From an uncultured Sunxiuqinia sp. (GTDB lineage Bacteria; Bacteroidota; Bacteroidia; Bacteroidales; Prolixibacteraceae): 64,000 nucleotides of DNA. The notes beneath the pieces were generated by a model that did no database searches, was not told the DNA's origin, and worked only from the letters and a program-made list of their open reading frames with translations. Position numbers and translations under genes: made by a program. Positions 44,183-53,694 of this stretch are shown piece by piece (positions within the stretch are counted from its first letter, which is position 1; every line of letters begins with the position of its first letter). The stretch lies in contig NZ_CANLZV010000001.1 in NCBI RefSeq assembly GCF_947495665.1, forward strand, positions 62,001 to 126,000, read 5' to 3'.

Positions 44183-46210
44183 TTAGGCTGAAGTGGCCTG
44201 ATCGGTCTCTTCAGTAGTTGTTTTAGGCTCGATGACAGTTTGATTTTCAGCAGTCAGTTCTTCGCGAACCCATGGACGTTTTCCAAAGATTTCTTCCAAA
44301 TCCTCGCCAAAAATAACTTCTTTCTCAAGCAGTCGTTCTCCCAGTTTCCGGTGGCCTTCAGCATTGTCTTTTAAAACCTGAAGAGCGCGTTCGTACTGCG
44401 CGTCAATCAGCGCTTTAGCTTCAGCATCAATCAACTCAGCAGTCTTCTCACTGTACGGTTTGGTAAACCCATACTCGTTTTGACCGGTTGAATCGTAGAA
44501 ACTTACATTGCCAACTTTCGGACTCATACCAAAAATGCTGATCATGGCATAAGCTTGCTTGGTAATTTTCTCCAAGTCGTTTTGTGCTCCTGAAGAGATG
44601 GTACCAAAAATGATCTCTTCCGCAGCCCTTCCGCCTAATGCCGAACACATTTCGTCGAGCAACTGCTCTTTAGTTGTCAGCGAACGTTCTTCCGGAAGGT
44701 ACCAGGCAGCGCCCAGTGCTTTTCCGCGCGGAACAATGGTTACTTTAACCAGCGGGTGGGCGTGTTCAAGCAACCAGCTTATGGTAGCGTGCCCAGCCTC
44801 GTGAAAGGCGATCCGCTTCTTCTCGTCTTTGGAAATGATTTTGTTTTTCTTTTCCAGACCGCCAATAATCCGGTCTACGGCATCCAAAAAGTCCTGACGA
44901 CCAACTTTGTCTCTATCTTTACGGGCAGCAATCAAGGCTGCTTCGTTACATACGTTTGCAATATCAGCACCTGAGAAACCTGGGGTTTGCTTGGCCAGGA
45001 AGGATGCATCTACCTCATCCGACAGCTTAATCGGACGCAGATGTACCTGGAAAATCTCGCGACGCTCATTCAGGTCCGGCAGTTCCACATGAATCTGACG
45101 ATCGAAACGTCCGGCACGCATCAGCGCGCGGTCAAGCATATCCGCCCGGTTGGTGGCTGCTAAAATGATTACCCCTGAATTGGTGTCGAAGCCGTCCATC
45201 TCGGTCAGCAATTGGTTCAAGGTATTCTCCCGTTCATCATTCGAACCCATGTTGGGGTTCCGTCCCCGGGCACGACCAATGGCATCAATCTCATCAATAA
45301 AGACAATACAAGGTGCTTTTTCTTTGGCTTGTTTAAACAGGTCACGAACACGAGAAGCTCCTACACCAACGAACATTTCAACAAAGTCAGAACCTGACAT
45401 GGAGAAAAAAGGAACATTGGCTTCACCGGCAACCGCTTTGGCCAACAAGGTTTTTCCTGTTCCCGGAGGACCTACCAGCAAAGCGCCTTTCGGAATTTTA
45501 CCTCCCAGTTTGGTGTATTTGGCCGGGCTTTTCAAGAAAGAGACCACTTCTTCAACTTCCTGCTTGGCTTCTGCCAAACCGGCTACATCTTTGAAGGTGG
45601 TGCTTACCCGTGAGTCTTTATCAAAAACTTTGGCCTGTGATTTTCCAACGTTGAAAATATTTCCGGCACCGCCGCCACCGCCAGCTCCTTTGCTCATGCG
45701 GCGGAAAATCCACCACCAAATGGCAATGATGATCACAAAGGGAAGAATCCAGCTAAGGAGTTCTCCGAAATAATCATGAACCGTAGCGTACTCTACCGGT
45801 ACTTTATCCGAATCGTTGAAGTTGGCTTGCGCTTCCTGAAGGTTGCTTTCGAAAGTTTCTACAGAGCCAATGGTATAGACAAAGTGCGGACCAATTTTCG
45901 AAGGAGCTCCGAAACCCGTATTGAGCTTGTCTGCATATTCGTCGTAGCTGTCTTCTTTAAGGTAAACCTGTGCTTCATCGCGGTTTACCACAACGATGCG
46001 TTCGATGTCGTGGTTGGCCAGCATGGTGTTTTTAACCTCATTCCAGGTTGTTTTTACCGGGCCGCCTCCAAAACTAAAGTAGTTGATAGCCAGGAAAATG
46101 ACAATCACTACTCCATAGATCCAGTAAGGGTTAAATTTTGGCGGTTTGGCCCCTGGCTTAAAATTCCCCAGGTTGGGCCGCTGTTTATTTTTGTTGTTAT
46201 CTTCTGCCAT
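44183..46210 (-). CDS. ftsH: ATP-dependent zinc metalloprotease FtsH
   Basis: 675 residues. Two membrane helices (about 30-50 and 145-165) around a periplasmic domain, then a Gly-rich stretch, the AAA+ module with GPPGTGKT near 238-245 and the second region of homology [15 protein letters not shown], and the M41 protease with zinc motif HEAGH near 470-474. FtsH removes damaged membrane proteins and controls some soluble regulators. The C-terminal tail is acidic and Thr-rich. It starts 5 bases after rsfS. Confidence 0.97.
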   Translation of the reverse strand: MAEDNNKNKQRPNLGNFKPGAKPPKFNPYWIYGVVIVIFLAINYFSFGGGPVKTTWNEVKNTMLANHDIERIVVVNRDEAQVYLKEDSYDEYADKLNTGFGAPSKIGPHFVYTIGSVETFESNLQEAQANFNDSDKVPVEYATVHDYFGELLSWILPFVIIIAIWWWIFRRMSKGAGGGGGAGNIFNVGKSQAKVFDKDSRVSTTFKDVAGLAEAKQEVEEVVSFLKSPAKYTKLGGKIPKGALLVGPPGTGKTLLAKAVAGEANVPFFSMSGSDFVEMFVGVGASRVRDLFKQAKEKAPCIVFIDEIDAIGRARGRNPNMGSNDERENTLNQLLTEMDGFDTNSGVIILAATNRADMLDRALMRAGRFDRQIHVELPDLNERREIFQVHLRPIKLSDEVDASFLAKQTPGFSGADIANVCNEAALIAARKDRDKVGRQDFLDAVDRIIGGLEKKNKIISKDEKKRIAFHEAGHATISWLLEHAHPLVKVTIVPRGKALGAAWYLPEERSLTTKEQLLDEMCSALGGRAAEEIIFGTISSGAQNDLEKITKQAYAMISIFGMSPKVGNVSFYDSTGQNEYGFTKPYSEKTAELIDAEAKALIDAQYERALQVLKDNAEGHRKLGERLLEKEVIFGEDLEEIFGKRPWVREELTAENQTVIEPKTTTEETDQATSA

Positions 46211-46215
46211 TTCGT

Positions 46216-46593
46216 CTAATTTTCTGTTTGTATTTTTTCGATGGCTGCGTCAGCCCAAAGATTTTCCAAATCGTAAAACTTGCGTGATTCATGTTGAAAG
46301 ACGTGCACCATGACATCAACGTAGTCCAATAGGATCCAGACTGAGTTTTGGTAGCCGTCTTTGTGCCAAACTGTTTCTCCAACCATTTCTTCAACAGTAT
46401 CTTCTACTGAGCGTGCAATGGCATCCACCTGGGTGGTGGAGTTTCCGTGGCAAATAATAAAATAATTACATTCTGAATGATTAATTTTTGTTAAGTCTAT
46501 TTTTACGATGTCCATTCCCTTTATCCGTTGAATCCCTTCCAGAATGGCATCAATTAATTGTTTGCTATCGTTTGCTGCTGGTGTTTTTTGCAT
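46216..46593 (-). CDS. rsfS: ribosome silencing factor RsfS
   Basis: 125 residues. GMDIVKIDLTKINHSECNYFIICHGNS and YQNSVWILLDYVDVMVHVF are split forms of the RsfS/Iojap signature. It binds L14 of the large subunit and blocks subunit joining under starvation. It opens the - strand run rsfS-ftsH-LUD-DUF2007-cdsA, and a -7 element (46612-46619) precedes it. Confidence 0.95.
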   Translation of the reverse strand: MQKTPAANDSKQLIDAILEGIQRIKGMDIVKIDLTKINHSECNYFIICHGNSTTQVDAIARSVEDTVEEMVGETVWHKDGYQNSVWILLDYVDVMVHVFQHESRKFYDLENLWADAAIEKIQTEN

Positions 46594-46913
46594 AGATTTA
46601 TTTTAGAACTACAAAGATAAATTTTTTCACTTATTATGATGGAATTACTTGGTTTCATTCCATACGTTAGTTCCAGCGTCTTTTTTGCTTGAGTACAGAT
46701 AAATTTTCATGATTTTTGTTTATTCTTGAATGCTGATTTTTGTTTCCTGTTTTTTCTGCCTAAAATCGGTCGAAATAACCATGAAAACATAAACACAGCA
46801 AGATCATTATTGTTTTTTTAGCTGCAAAGCAAGTGTGCTTTCGCTAGCTTAAAGATAAACACTTGAATCATAAAAAAATAGTTTATTTTCAGCTTATTTA
46901 AAACCTGGAACGT
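46594..46913. other. 320-base divergent region between rsfS and birA
   Basis: AT-rich. Holds the rsfS -7 element at 46612-46619 and a short inverted repeat AAAGCA-AGTG-TGCTTT at 46826-46841. No + strand TAnnTTTG element was found for birA, and no RNA gene was recognised. Confidence 0.4.
46612..46619 (-). promoter_or_regulatory. -7 element of the rsfS-ftsH operon
   Basis: The - strand reads TATCTTTG, an exact TAnnTTTG match, 18 bases before the rsfS start codon. No TTTG lies at the -33 distance. Confidence 0.5.
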
Positions 46914-47657
46914 ATGGGGCAACACATCGGTGAAACCATTAAAATAATTGAACGCACAGCAAGTACCAATAACTATGCCACCAGTCAAGTGCGTGAAAAT
47001 GATGTAGAAACAGGGACTGTCTTTTTGGCATACGATCAAACGGCAGGCCGTGGACAGTTTGCCAACCGCTGGGAAAGTGAAGCCGGAAAAAACCTGACAT
47101 TTTCACTGGTGTTGCGTCCGGGATTTCTGGAAATCTACAAGCAGTACATGCTGTCGAAGATGGTGTGTCTGGGCTTAGAGCGCTTTTTAAGTGCTCATAC
47201 TGAGGGTGTGAAAATTAAATGGCCCAATGATATTTACGTACACGACCGAAAGATTTGTGGTATTTTGATTGAAAACTCTATCATGAGCGGACAACTGAGT
47301 CTATCGGTAATTGGCATTGGACTGAATGTAAACCAAACGGTCTTTTTGTCTGATGCGCCTAATCCCGTTTCCTTAAAGATGCTTACCGGAGTGGACTATT
47401 CGCTTGAAACCATGTTGAAAGAGCTTTTGCAGCACATGGACACGTATTATCAGCAATTGATGCAAGGTCGGTTCGATGCGTTGGATGAAGAATTTGAGCA
47501 GAAGCTTTACCGGTTGGAAGAATGGCATCCTTTTCAGGATGAAGCCCACCATTATACGGGCAAAATCATTGGTGTAAATGCCATTGGGCAACTTCGGATT
47601 GAAGAAAAGGATGGCCCTGTTCATGAATATCATTTCAAAGAGGTGAGCTATTTGTAG
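46914..47657 (+). CDS. birA: biotin-[acetyl-CoA-carboxylase] ligase without HTH domain
   Basis: 247 residues. The catalytic domain starts at once: TASTNNYA, then GRGQFANRWESEAGKNLTFS (about 44-63) forming the biotinyl-AMP loop, and KWPNDIYVHDRKICGILIEN with the catalytic Lys. A C-terminal SH3-like part is present (YTGKIIGVNAIGQLRIEEKDG). The N-terminal winged helix of E. coli BirA is absent, so it only ligates biotin and cannot repress. Single gene, divergent from rsfS. Confidence 0.94.
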   Translation: MGQHIGETIKIIERTASTNNYATSQVRENDVETGTVFLAYDQTAGRGQFANRWESEAGKNLTFSLVLRPGFLEIYKQYMLSKMVCLGLERFLSAHTEGVKIKWPNDIYVHDRKICGILIENSIMSGQLSLSVIGIGLNVNQTVFLSDAPNPVSLKMLTGVDYSLETMLKELLQHMDTYYQQLMQGRFDALDEEFEQKLYRLEEWHPFQDEAHHYTGKIIGVNAIGQLRIEEKDGPVHEYHFKEVSYL

Positions 47658-47709
47658 GGCTCTTTTATTTCATTTCTTATCTTTAAGACACACTTAATAA
47701 ACCCGATTT

Positions 47710-48741
47710 ATGAAAGCGCTTGTCTTGGAGACTTACAATCATTTCGAATTTAAGGATGTTGAACAACCGGTTCCGGCAGCCGACGAAGTGTTGGTGAAAG
47801 TTGCGGCGGTGGGAATCTGTGGCAGCGATGTGCATGGAATGGACGGAAGCACGGGGCGCCGGCAGCCACCTGTCATTATGGGGCATGAAGCTTCCGGGGA
47901 AATCGTGGCCTTGGGTTCTGCGGTTACCGACTGGTTCCTTGGCGACCGGGTTACGTTTGATTCGACTATTTATAAGTTGGATGACTGGTTTACTCGCCGG
48001 GGAATGTACAACCTGAGTGATAACCGCGTTGTTCTCGGGGTGTCCTGTGACGATTACCGTCGGCATGGTGCTTTTGCCGAATATGTGGTCGTTCCGAAAC
48101 ATATTCTATATCGTCTTCCTGAGCAGCTTAGCTATACGCAGGCGGCCATGGCCGAGCCTGTGGCCGTAGCCTTGCATGCGGTGTCGCTGGGACAGCCCCG
48201 GATTCATGATTCTGCAGTAGTTGTAGGGGCTGGTATGATTGGCCTGTTTGTTATTCAACTTCTGAAGGTGGCCGGCTGCAACTCAATCATTGCCATTGAT
48301 CGGGATGACAATAAGCTACAATTAGCGGCTAAGCTTGGAGCTACCCATTGCTTCCAAAGTACTTCGCCTGAATTGGAAGAAGCGATTCTGGATTTAACGG
48401 ATGGGCGGGGAGCTGATCAAGCTTATGAAGCCGTTGGAATATCAGAAACAGTTCAACGAGCAATTGGCAGTGTGCGAAAAGGAGGAACAGTAACCTTGCT
48501 GGGAAACCTGGCAGCTGAAATTGATTTTCCGCTTCAGTTGGTTGTTACCCGCCAAATTAAAGTGCAGGGAAGTTGTGCTATTTGTGGTGAATATCCGGCT
48601 GTGTTGGAACTGATAGCTTCCGGAAAAGTCAATGTAGATGCTTTGATTAGCGCAGAAGCTCCACTGGCGGAAGGGGCAGCGTGGTTTAAGCGACTTTATC
48701 AGCAGGAAGAGGGGCTGGTTAAGGTGATTTTGAAGCCTTGA
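47710..48741 (+). CDS. medium-chain zinc-type alcohol/polyol dehydrogenase
   Basis: 343 residues. GroES-like N-terminus with catalytic zinc residues in GICGSDVHG (Cys near 38) and GHEASGE (near 59-65), then a Rossmann fold with VVGAGMIGLF (about 172-181). The structural-zinc lobe, usually four Cys near residues 90-110, reads DSTIYKLDDWFTRRGMYNL here and has none of them. Substrate unknown; the neighbours suggest a sugar, polyol or sugar-acid oxidation. TATCTTTA at 47679-47686 is a near match to a -7 element. Confidence 0.85.
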   Translation: MKALVLETYNHFEFKDVEQPVPAADEVLVKVAAVGICGSDVHGMDGSTGRRQPPVIMGHEASGEIVALGSAVTDWFLGDRVTFDSTIYKLDDWFTRRGMYNLSDNRVVLGVSCDDYRRHGAFAEYVVVPKHILYRLPEQLSYTQAAMAEPVAVALHAVSLGQPRIHDSAVVVGAGMIGLFVIQLLKVAGCNSIIAIDRDDNKLQLAAKLGATHCFQSTSPELEEAILDLTDGRGADQAYEAVGISETVQRAIGSVRKGGTVTLLGNLAAEIDFPLQLVVTRQIKVQGSCAICGEYPAVLELIASGKVNVDALISAEAPLAEGAAWFKRLYQQEEGLVKVILKP

Positions 48742-48815
48742 TTGAATGCTGTCCGACAATACAAATTGCCCCAATCAAAGGGAGAGTAACCTGACGACTA
48801 AAAACCAAAAATGAA

Positions 48816-49937
48816 ATGAGAAAAATACGTACAGCTTTGGTGGGGCCCGGGAAAGTGGCTCATTTGCATGCCCGCGGAATGGCCGGTTTATCCTCGGCCG
48901 AATTGGTGGCAGTTTGTGGCCGAACAGTTTCAAAAACGGAAGCTTTTGCGCAAACCTATGGTCTTTCAGCTTACACCGATTTGGAGGAAATGATTCAGCA
49001 AGAACAGGTGGAAGCCTTGTTGGTCTGCACGCCTCACCCTTACCACCGGGAAGCGGTGGTGAAGGCTGCCCGTTTAGGCGTACATTGCCTGATTGAAAAG
49101 CCCATGGCCAGTACACTAGCCGATTGCGATGCCATGCTTGATGCGGCCAAAAAGAATAAGGTCACCCTGGGAGTCATCAGCCAGCGTCGGTTTTACGAAC
49201 CGGTTGTGCGCATGCGAAAAGCCCTTGACGAAGGTAAGCTGGGAAAACCGGTATTAGGCCATGCGGTGATGTTGGGATGGCGCGATGATGCCTATTACAG
49301 CAGCGATCCCTGGCGAGGCCGTTGGGATACAGAAGGCGGTGGTGTGTTGGTTAACCAGGCACCGCATCAGCTCGATCTTTTTCAGTGGATGATGGGGGAA
49401 GTGGAACAGGTTTATGCGGTAACCCGAAACCTGAATCATCCTTACATCGAAGTGGAAGACACTGCGGTGGCTGTGGTTCAGTTTAAAGGGGGAGGCTTGG
49501 GTAATATCCTGTTGAGTAACTCGCAGAAACCCGGGATATATGGGAAAGTTCATATTCATGGTGAAAACGGAGCATCGGTTGGAGCACAAACCGAAGGCGG
49601 TGCGATGTTTATTGCCGGGCAGACTTCGGTGTTGGAACCTCCGGTCAATGATTTGTGGACCATTCCCGGAGAAGAAGGCTTCCTGGAAGGCTGGGTGCAT
49701 GATGATCGGGAACTTTTCAAGCAAATTGATGCAACCTCCTATTACATCGGCTTGCAGATTGATGATTTCATGCGTGCCATTCAAACAGGGAAGCAACCCT
49801 TGGTGAATGGAGCAGAAGGGCGCAAGACGGTAGAGCTTTTTACAGCAATTTACCGGTCAAATCGAGACAATGCGCCCGTTCAGTTTCCACTTAGTCCCGA
49901 ATCGGGGCCCGACTTTGATGGCCGCTTAAAGCCTTAA
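48816..49937 (+). CDS. Gfo/Idh/MocA-family oxidoreductase
   Basis: 373 residues. NAD(P)-binding Rossmann domain at the start (TALVGPGKVAHLHARGM, about 5-21), EKPMA near 95-99 as the conserved Lys motif, and the C-terminal alpha/beta domain with NQAPHQLDLFQWMMGEVEQV carrying the catalytic His. Such enzymes oxidise or epimerise sugars, inositols and related compounds. It is second in a three-gene run with the dehydrogenase upstream and a GntP-family permease downstream. Confidence 0.9.
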   Translation: MRKIRTALVGPGKVAHLHARGMAGLSSAELVAVCGRTVSKTEAFAQTYGLSAYTDLEEMIQQEQVEALLVCTPHPYHREAVVKAARLGVHCLIEKPMASTLADCDAMLDAAKKNKVTLGVISQRRFYEPVVRMRKALDEGKLGKPVLGHAVMLGWRDDAYYSSDPWRGRWDTEGGGVLVNQAPHQLDLFQWMMGEVEQVYAVTRNLNHPYIEVEDTAVAVVQFKGGGLGNILLSNSQKPGIYGKVHIHGENGASVGAQTEGGAMFIAGQTSVLEPPVNDLWTIPGEEGFLEGWVHDDRELFKQIDATSYYIGLQIDDFMRAIQTGKQPLVNGAEGRKTVELFTAIYRSNRDNAPVQFPLSPESGPDFDGRLKP

Positions 49938-49983
49938 TTACTCTTTAAACAACCAACCAATAACCTACTAAAACCAATAAAAA

Positions 49984-51339
49984 ATGAATGAAATCTTGCT
50001 CCTTGCCGGAATTGCTTTTGCCATTCTCTTACTCTTATTCTTGGTTTTGAAATTAAAAATTCATGCCTTTATTTCCTTGCTGATTGTCAGCTTGGTTGTA
50101 GGTATTGTGACCGGAATGGACTTTACGCTGATTATAAAAAGTATGCAGGATGGCATGGGCAATACGCTGGGGTTTGTAGCGACAGTGGTAGGGCTGGGGG
50201 CCATCTTCGGACAGATGCTTGAAGCTTCCGGCGGGGCTGAATCCATCGCTCAGAGTCTGTTAAAACATTTTGGCGAAAAGCGAGCGTCCTGGGCTTTGGT
50301 GTTAACAGGCTTTATTGTGGCCATTCCGGTTTTTCTGGATGTTGGGTTCATCATTCTTATTCCGATTATTTACGAGCTGACCAAGCAGGCCAAACGCTCA
50401 GTGTTGTATTATGCCATTCCTTTACTGGCCGGGCTGGCTGTTACCCATGCTTTTATTCCGCCAACCCCCGGGCCGGTGGCCGTAGCCGAAATTCTGGATG
50501 TTCAGCTGGGATGGATCATTGTGATGGGATTTATTGTTGGGCTGCCAACGGCGATTATTGCTGGTCCTGTGTTTGGGCGCTACATCAGCCAAAAGATCAA
50601 AGTTCAGGCACCGGATTATTTTTCAGAGCGGAAAGTGGAAAATAATGGGCAAGGACTTCCTTCATTCCGCAGTATTTTATGGATTATTGCTTTGCCTTTA
50701 CTCCTTATTGTGGCCAGTTCGGTAGCCGATGTGTTACACGACAAAGCGATTCTGAAAAATGAAGGGGTCTATCAAAGCATTTCATTACTGGGGCATCCTT
50801 TTACTGCACTGATTATTTCTACTTTACTGGCTATTTATGTGTTAGGGATTAAGCGCGGGTTTAACAAGGAGCAAATCATGAATTTGTCGAACAAAGCCTT
50901 GGGGCCAGCCGGACTGATTATCCTGGTAACAGGGGCGGGCGGTGTTTTCAAACAAATACTGATTGACAGTGGAGTTGGAGGGATGTTGGCCGAACGACTG
51001 GCTGAATCAGCGATGCCACCCCTTGTGCTGGCTTACCTGATTGCCGTAGTGGTGCGGGTTGTTCAAGGTTCAGCAACGGTTTCGATGATTACCGCAGCCG
51101 GCATTATGGCTCCGTTGATTACAGTTTTTGACCTGTCGCAGCTCGATAAAGCCTTGTTGGTTCTGGCGATTGCCGCCGGGTCAACCATTCTGTCGCATGT
51201 GAATGACAGTGGCTTTTGGCTGGTTGGGAAATACCTGGGGATGAATGAGAAGGAAACGCTTCGCTCCTGGACGGTGATGGAAACCATCATTTCGGTGGTT
51301 GGCTTCACGTTTGTGTTGCTGCTGAGCTATGTGGTGTAG
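49984..51339 (+). CDS. GntP-family gluconate/sugar-acid permease
   Basis: 451 residues with about twelve to fourteen membrane segments. FLDVGFIILIPIIYELTKQAKRS, GLAVTHAFIPPTPGPVAVAE and STILSHVNDSGFWLVGKYLG are typical of the GntP family, which carries gluconate and related acids with protons. Placed last in the catabolic run, it probably imports the substrate of the two dehydrogenases. It ends convergent with the DUF2490 gene; the 82-base gap has a hairpin (51376-51397) without a T run. Confidence 0.92.
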   Translation: MNEILLLAGIAFAILLLLFLVLKLKIHAFISLLIVSLVVGIVTGMDFTLIIKSMQDGMGNTLGFVATVVGLGAIFGQMLEASGGAESIAQSLLKHFGEKRASWALVLTGFIVAIPVFLDVGFIILIPIIYELTKQAKRSVLYYAIPLLAGLAVTHAFIPPTPGPVAVAEILDVQLGWIIVMGFIVGLPTAIIAGPVFGRYISQKIKVQAPDYFSERKVENNGQGLPSFRSILWIIALPLLLIVASSVADVLHDKAILKNEGVYQSISLLGHPFTALIISTLLAIYVLGIKRGFNKEQIMNLSNKALGPAGLIILVTGAGGVFKQILIDSGVGGMLAERLAESAMPPLVLAYLIAVVVRVVQGSATVSMITAAGIMAPLITVFDLSQLDKALLVLAIAAGSTILSHVNDSGFWLVGKYLGMNEKETLRSWTVMETIISVVGFTFVLLLSYVV

Positions 51340-51421
51340 TCACTGTCTCTAACGACAAACACCAATAGCTTTTAAAATCAATGCTTTTGCGTTGATTGCC
51401 AGTGACTGTTGAATACCCATG

Positions 51422-52093
51422 CTAGAAGGCTATTTTGTATTCCAGGGCCAGAATGTGCGATTTTCGGTCGTTGTTCGAATACGTGTGTAAGAGGTAATCC
51501 AATTCGACTTTATGGCGTTTGTTGATTTTATAGGCGGCACCCAAAATGTACCTTATTTTGTTGATTTCCTTGCTTTCCAGCTGATGAAATAATTCAACGC
51601 CAATGGAAGGCGTGAGTTTCATGTTCGGAATGTCGTACTCCGATTTTAGCCGGTAGCGCAGGGTGGCATCGTTAAACCCTTCGTTATTATCCAGCTCGTC
51701 GTAATTGGTGTACCGCGTGCGCAAGGCAAATTCCAGGCGGCTGATGTCATACTTTCCGGTCAAGTCAAAGGCAATGCGGTGAAAATATTCGGTTGACTTG
51801 GTTTGGCGCTCATTGATCAGGTAGCGGTAGTTGCCACCCACTTCCAGAAAACTAAAAAGATCGTATTCCATGCCGGCTTCCAGAAAATACTCATCCAGCC
51901 CATCTTTATTGGCGTAGCGAACTTGCGGAGAAAGGTAGGCCTTAAATTTATCTCCAAAGTCTTTGGTCAGCTCCACGGAAAGCCAGGTGTTCCAGTCGTT
52001 GGTTTGGGCATGCAACGTTTGGCTGAACAAAGAGCCAATAAACAGGCAGGCTATGCAGAAGATTGCCTTCAGTTTTTGGGTATCGTTTATCAT
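51422..52093 (-). CDS. DUF2490-family outer-membrane beta-barrel protein
   Basis: 223 residues. Signal peptide ending near LHAQ (about 30), then alternating beta strands with many Tyr and Arg (YRYLINERQTKSTEYFHRIA, LRYRLKSEYDIPNMK) and a terminal aromatic residue (LEYKIAF), as for an outer-membrane barrel of DUF2490. The function is unknown. It is third in a - strand module after the VTC-domain protein and DUF4956, 3 bases from the latter. Confidence 0.82.
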   Translation of the reverse strand: MINDTQKLKAIFCIACLFIGSLFSQTLHAQTNDWNTWLSVELTKDFGDKFKAYLSPQVRYANKDGLDEYFLEAGMEYDLFSFLEVGGNYRYLINERQTKSTEYFHRIAFDLTGKYDISRLEFALRTRYTNYDELDNNEGFNDATLRYRLKSEYDIPNMKLTPSIGVELFHQLESKEINKIRYILGAAYKINKRHKVELDYLLHTYSNNDRKSHILALEYKIAF

Positions 52094-52096
52094 GAG

Positions 52097-52777
52097 TTAT
52101 TGTTTTATCTGGTAACGTGAGTCTTCAATCGGATCAAAATAAATGGTGATGTTGGCAATGTCCCGCAGAAAATCAATTTCCTTGATTTCGTAGCGCTTAA
52201 TTTCAATGCCCGTCCGGTTGCGCAGGTCGCTAATCAGTTCTTCTTCTTTTAAGCGATGGATGTTTTCAATTTGTTCATACCTGATTTCGAGGGAGTATTC
52301 CTGACGAAGCATCAGAACACGCTCAAGCAGATAAAGGCCCCCAACAAGAATCCCGTTGGTAACGACCAGTTCAATGTAACTGACTTTTTTATTGGCCAAT
52401 GCGTTGATAACCGAAACCCCGATGACCACAAACAAATAGGTCATTTCCTTTATGGGAATGGGATCGGTGCGGTAGCGAATAATGCCAAATATGGCAAACA
52501 ACCCCAAGGCGAAACCCAGTTCGAGTTTGACACTTTCGAGCAGAAAACAAAGCAGGAAAACAGTGATTCCTACGGCAAAATAGCTAAAGAAGAAGTCTTT
52601 GCGCTTGCTGTTTCTGGCGTAGAGGTAACGAATGATGAGTAATAAAACAAGCCCGTTGAAAAGAAACCGAACCAGTAGTTCGACAAAATCTTCAACATTG
52701 ATGAGTTTAATGTCGAGGAAGCGGATTTCTTCAATCCATTCAATAAATGGTGTCGATAGTAAAAATGATGATAGCAT
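52097..52777 (-). CDS. DUF4956-family membrane protein
   Basis: 226 residues. About four membrane segments between 30 and 150, including the conserved LGFALGLFAIFGIIRYRTDP and IPIKEMTYLFVVIGVSVINA, then a cytoplasmic part (about 165-226) with NRTGIEIKRYEIKEIDFLRD. DUF4956 proteins occur next to VTC-domain polyphosphate polymerases in many bacteria, so they are thought to work together, possibly at the membrane. It lies 2 bases after the VTC gene. Confidence 0.88.
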   Translation of the reverse strand: MLSSFLLSTPFIEWIEEIRFLDIKLINVEDFVELLVRFLFNGLVLLLIIRYLYARNSKRKDFFFSYFAVGITVFLLCFLLESVKLELGFALGLFAIFGIIRYRTDPIPIKEMTYLFVVIGVSVINALANKKVSYIELVVTNGILVGGLYLLERVLMLRQEYSLEIRYEQIENIHRLKEEELISDLRNRTGIEIKRYEIKEIDFLRDIANITIYFDPIEDSRYQIKQ

Positions 52778-52779
52778 AA

Positions 52780-53526
52780 CTAGGGTTGAATTAGTTTTGT
52801 GAGCCTTCGGATTTTGGGCTTAAAGGTATTCTTTTTTATTTTTTCTTCAGCAAGTACACGCCCGATGCAGTATTTGCTGAAGCCCATGGGTTTGATCCGG
52901 TTTTTTTGGAGGCACTTGCTCAAGGGAGACATCCGGGAAAAACGATCTTGCTTGATCTCAATAATGGCAAATTCATCGAGACTGGCTGTTTGTTGCCCGC
53001 TTTCAACCCGAAAATTAAAATCGATGGTGCATCGTTCAGTCATTTGTTTATCGGCCAGCGTTATGCGATGAAACTGATTGGTGGATTTTGGAAGCAGCTC
53101 CTCCGGATTAATTGGTGAAACCTGGCGGACAAATGCTTTTTCCTGTTCGCTAAGCTCGGGATGGTTGTTCTTTATTTTCAAGCGCTGCTTAATGGTCTTT
53201 CCCTTGTTGGTTTTTTGCTTGACTTCCAAAAAACTGGTTTGAGTGTCTACATAGGTGCGCTTACGTACTTTGTAGCGGTTGAGTTTTCCGTTGTGGTGGT
53301 GGTGGAAAAGTTGATCATCCGTGGTGTCAAAGTAGTGTGTGTGGTATTCCAGAAGTCGTTTGGAATCGATTTCCAGAATGAAATAATGAAGCTCGATAGC
53401 CTGGAAAATACCAGGCAGCATGCGTGCAGGTACTAAAAATTTTTTATCGGTTCGTTCCATCAGCTGAACCCGATCCAGATCCTCCAGTCCAATTGCTTCG
53501 AAACCAAAAGCATGTTTCGCATTCAT
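52780..53526 (-). CDS. VTC-domain polyphosphate polymerase
   Basis: 248 residues. The VTC domain fills the protein: RTDKKFLVPA near 25-34, FLEVKQKTNKGKTIKQRLK near 99-117, IEIKQDR (about 199-205), and the C-terminal KPMGFSKYCIG. Basic residues in these strands line the tunnel of the Vtc4-type polymerase that makes polyphosphate from nucleoside triphosphates. The first gene of a module with DUF4956 and DUF2490. The sequence alone does not show whether the product is polyphosphate or another polymer. Confidence 0.88.
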   Translation of the reverse strand: MNAKHAFGFEAIGLEDLDRVQLMERTDKKFLVPARMLPGIFQAIELHYFILEIDSKRLLEYHTHYFDTTDDQLFHHHHNGKLNRYKVRKRTYVDTQTSFLEVKQKTNKGKTIKQRLKIKNNHPELSEQEKAFVRQVSPINPEELLPKSTNQFHRITLADKQMTERCTIDFNFRVESGQQTASLDEFAIIEIKQDRFSRMSPLSKCLQKNRIKPMGFSKYCIGRVLAEEKIKKNTFKPKIRRLTKLIQP

Positions 53527-53694
53527 GTTAGCGTACTTAAGTTGAGCTGGATGGCAATATAATAGAATTCGGCTTGATTTGCTACAAATTCAAATGATAT
53601 TGTTTGTTTTGAAACAACGAGTTGTTCAGGGGCAGATTTCAATGATCAAACTAAAAAATCAGCTGATCTAATGCGATTGCCTTGGCGGTGGCAC

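Noticed and set aside
45150-45773. 207-codon + strand frame inside ftsH
   Set aside because: Antisense to the AAA+ module; no domain and no start signal.
51376-51397. hairpin between the GntP permease and DUF2490 genes as a terminator
   Set aside because: The 9-bp stem with a wobble is plausible, but no T run follows on either strand, so it was not listed as a terminator.
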